DNA from: Engraulis encrasicolus
Taxonomy: Eukaryota > Chordata > Actinopteri > Clupeiformes > Engraulidae
Assembly (NCBI RefSeq): GCF_034702125.1
Contig: NC_085872.1
Span: forward strand, 26,898,002 to 26,962,001
Direction: 5' to 3'
Length of the DNA: 64,000 nt
Shown here: positions 58,528 through 64,000 of the stretch, piece by piece
How positions within the stretch are numbered: the first letter of the stretch is position 1
Layout of the letters: every line of letters begins with the position of its first letter
Notes under the pieces: generated by a model
Databases searched by the model: none
What the model saw: the letters and a program-made list of their open reading frames with translations, nothing else
What the model was told of the DNA's origin: nothing
Made by a program: the position numbers and the translations under genes

Positions 58528-59161
58528 CTGTTGGATGAAAAAGAGATGGAGAATTAGAGTTCTCAACGGGCCTGAAAATGTCAACCCGACCCTACCCGGC
58601 CCGTGGCTTTTAAAGTCCGAGCCCGATGTTACCCGACACATCACTAGAATTATCTAACCGAACCCGGCTCGAGGCCCGAAGTCGGGGCTCGAGTTTCCCC
58701 ACGTTATCCTATGGAGAATGACGGGTTGTGGTGGGTCTTTAAGTGCACTTATGTGCAGTAAATTGCATAACCCACTTAAAAACCTAGTGAAAAGATATTT
58801 TCCACAATAGAAACATAATATGAAATGGGGAAACGTTCTTGCTATTTAAGCAGAATCATCCACAGCGCGATTTCAATAGCCTCTTCACGGCAACAACAAT
58901 CTATCCACCTTTTGTTTTGACGTCTAAATGTAGGCTTACTACATTTCCACCCCGTGTATCTGATTAAATGTAGGCTACGTGAAGTTGCCCCTCCCTCCTT
59001 GTTTGTTCATATTCGTGGATGAGATGGAAAGCCTGGCTGTGCCAAACATTGTTTAAAACTTTCATAAAATTTTGGTCGGCACACAAGTTTTTGGACATAC
59101 TAATTTCTAGTGGCACCTGGGCTACGGTTGGTGCATTGATCAGCCATGTAGCAAATAAGAC
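58528..59161. other. Intron 1 of copy 1, part next to exon 2
   Basis: Contains a CCCGACCC/CCCGGCCCG-rich stretch at 58572-58700, probably another fish DNA-transposon fragment. No signal-peptide exon similar to 7157-7229 was seen. Confidence 0.4.

Positions 59162-64000
<4,839 letters not shown>

Overview
The window is vertebrate nuclear DNA, most likely from a ray-finned (teleost) fish. Short exons lie on one strand in large, transposon-filled introns, with hAT, Harbinger, L2-type LINE, Ty3/gypsy, Penelope-like and tRNA-derived repeats typical of fish. There are no bacterial-style operons, no CRISPR array and no rRNA genes.

The only host genes I can support are two head-to-tail copies of a macrophage mannose receptor gene (mrc1, CD206 family), both on the minus strand. 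Copy 1 fills most of the window. I placed 29 coding exons (exons 2 to 30 of the 30-exon vertebrate MRC1 plan) from 58527 down to a TAA stop at 9262. All splice phases agree. They encode, in order, a ricin-type cysteine-rich domain, a fibronectin type II domain, eight C-type lectin-like domains (CTLD1-8), one transmembrane helix and a short tail with an FxNxxY endocytosis signal. With a 73-nt signal-peptide exon like that of copy 2, the protein would be 1450 residues, against 1456 in human. Copy 2 starts at 7229 with a signal-peptide exon and a near-identical ricin-domain exon, then runs off the left edge. A cluster of RUNX-, bZIP-, PU.1- and CCAAT-like sites lies just upstream of it.

Layout, left to right: 1-2986 is one arm of a long inverted repeat. 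2987-6631 holds anonymous sequence, a (CA)n tract and an hAT MITE. 6632-7229 is the start of copy 2, followed by its promoter and the 2-kb intergenic gap. 9262-18921 holds exons 30-21 (tail, TM, CTLD8, CTLD7, CTLD6). 18922-26529 is a repeat-rich intron with a 2-kb solo LTR. 26530-36847 holds exons 20-15 (CTLD5 and the end of CTLD4), with a 2.66-kb TIR element and a broken Ty3/gypsy element in the introns. 36848-48653 is an 11.8-kb intron made largely of nested transposons: a foldback element, L2 LINEs, a miniature LTR retrotransposon, a TTAA-type palindrome, an hAT element and a hammerhead-bearing palindrome. 48654-58527 holds exons 14-2. 59162-64000 is a second copy of the left-hand repeat, inverted, lying in intron 1.

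The receptor is expected to be an endocytic pattern-recognition and clearance receptor of macrophages and endothelium. CTLD4 keeps the EPN/WND mannose-binding signature. CTLD5 has lost it, and CTLD8 has lost one whole disulfide. The less expected signals are in the repeats: a 446-bp TRIM whose LTRs carry tRNA-like A and B boxes, a perfect 94-bp-arm palindrome with two hammerhead ribozyme cores, a 2.9-kb palindromic transposon filling intron 8, and a recurring foldback family that flanks and interrupts the locus. All coordinates and comparisons were read by eye; no alignment or database search was run.
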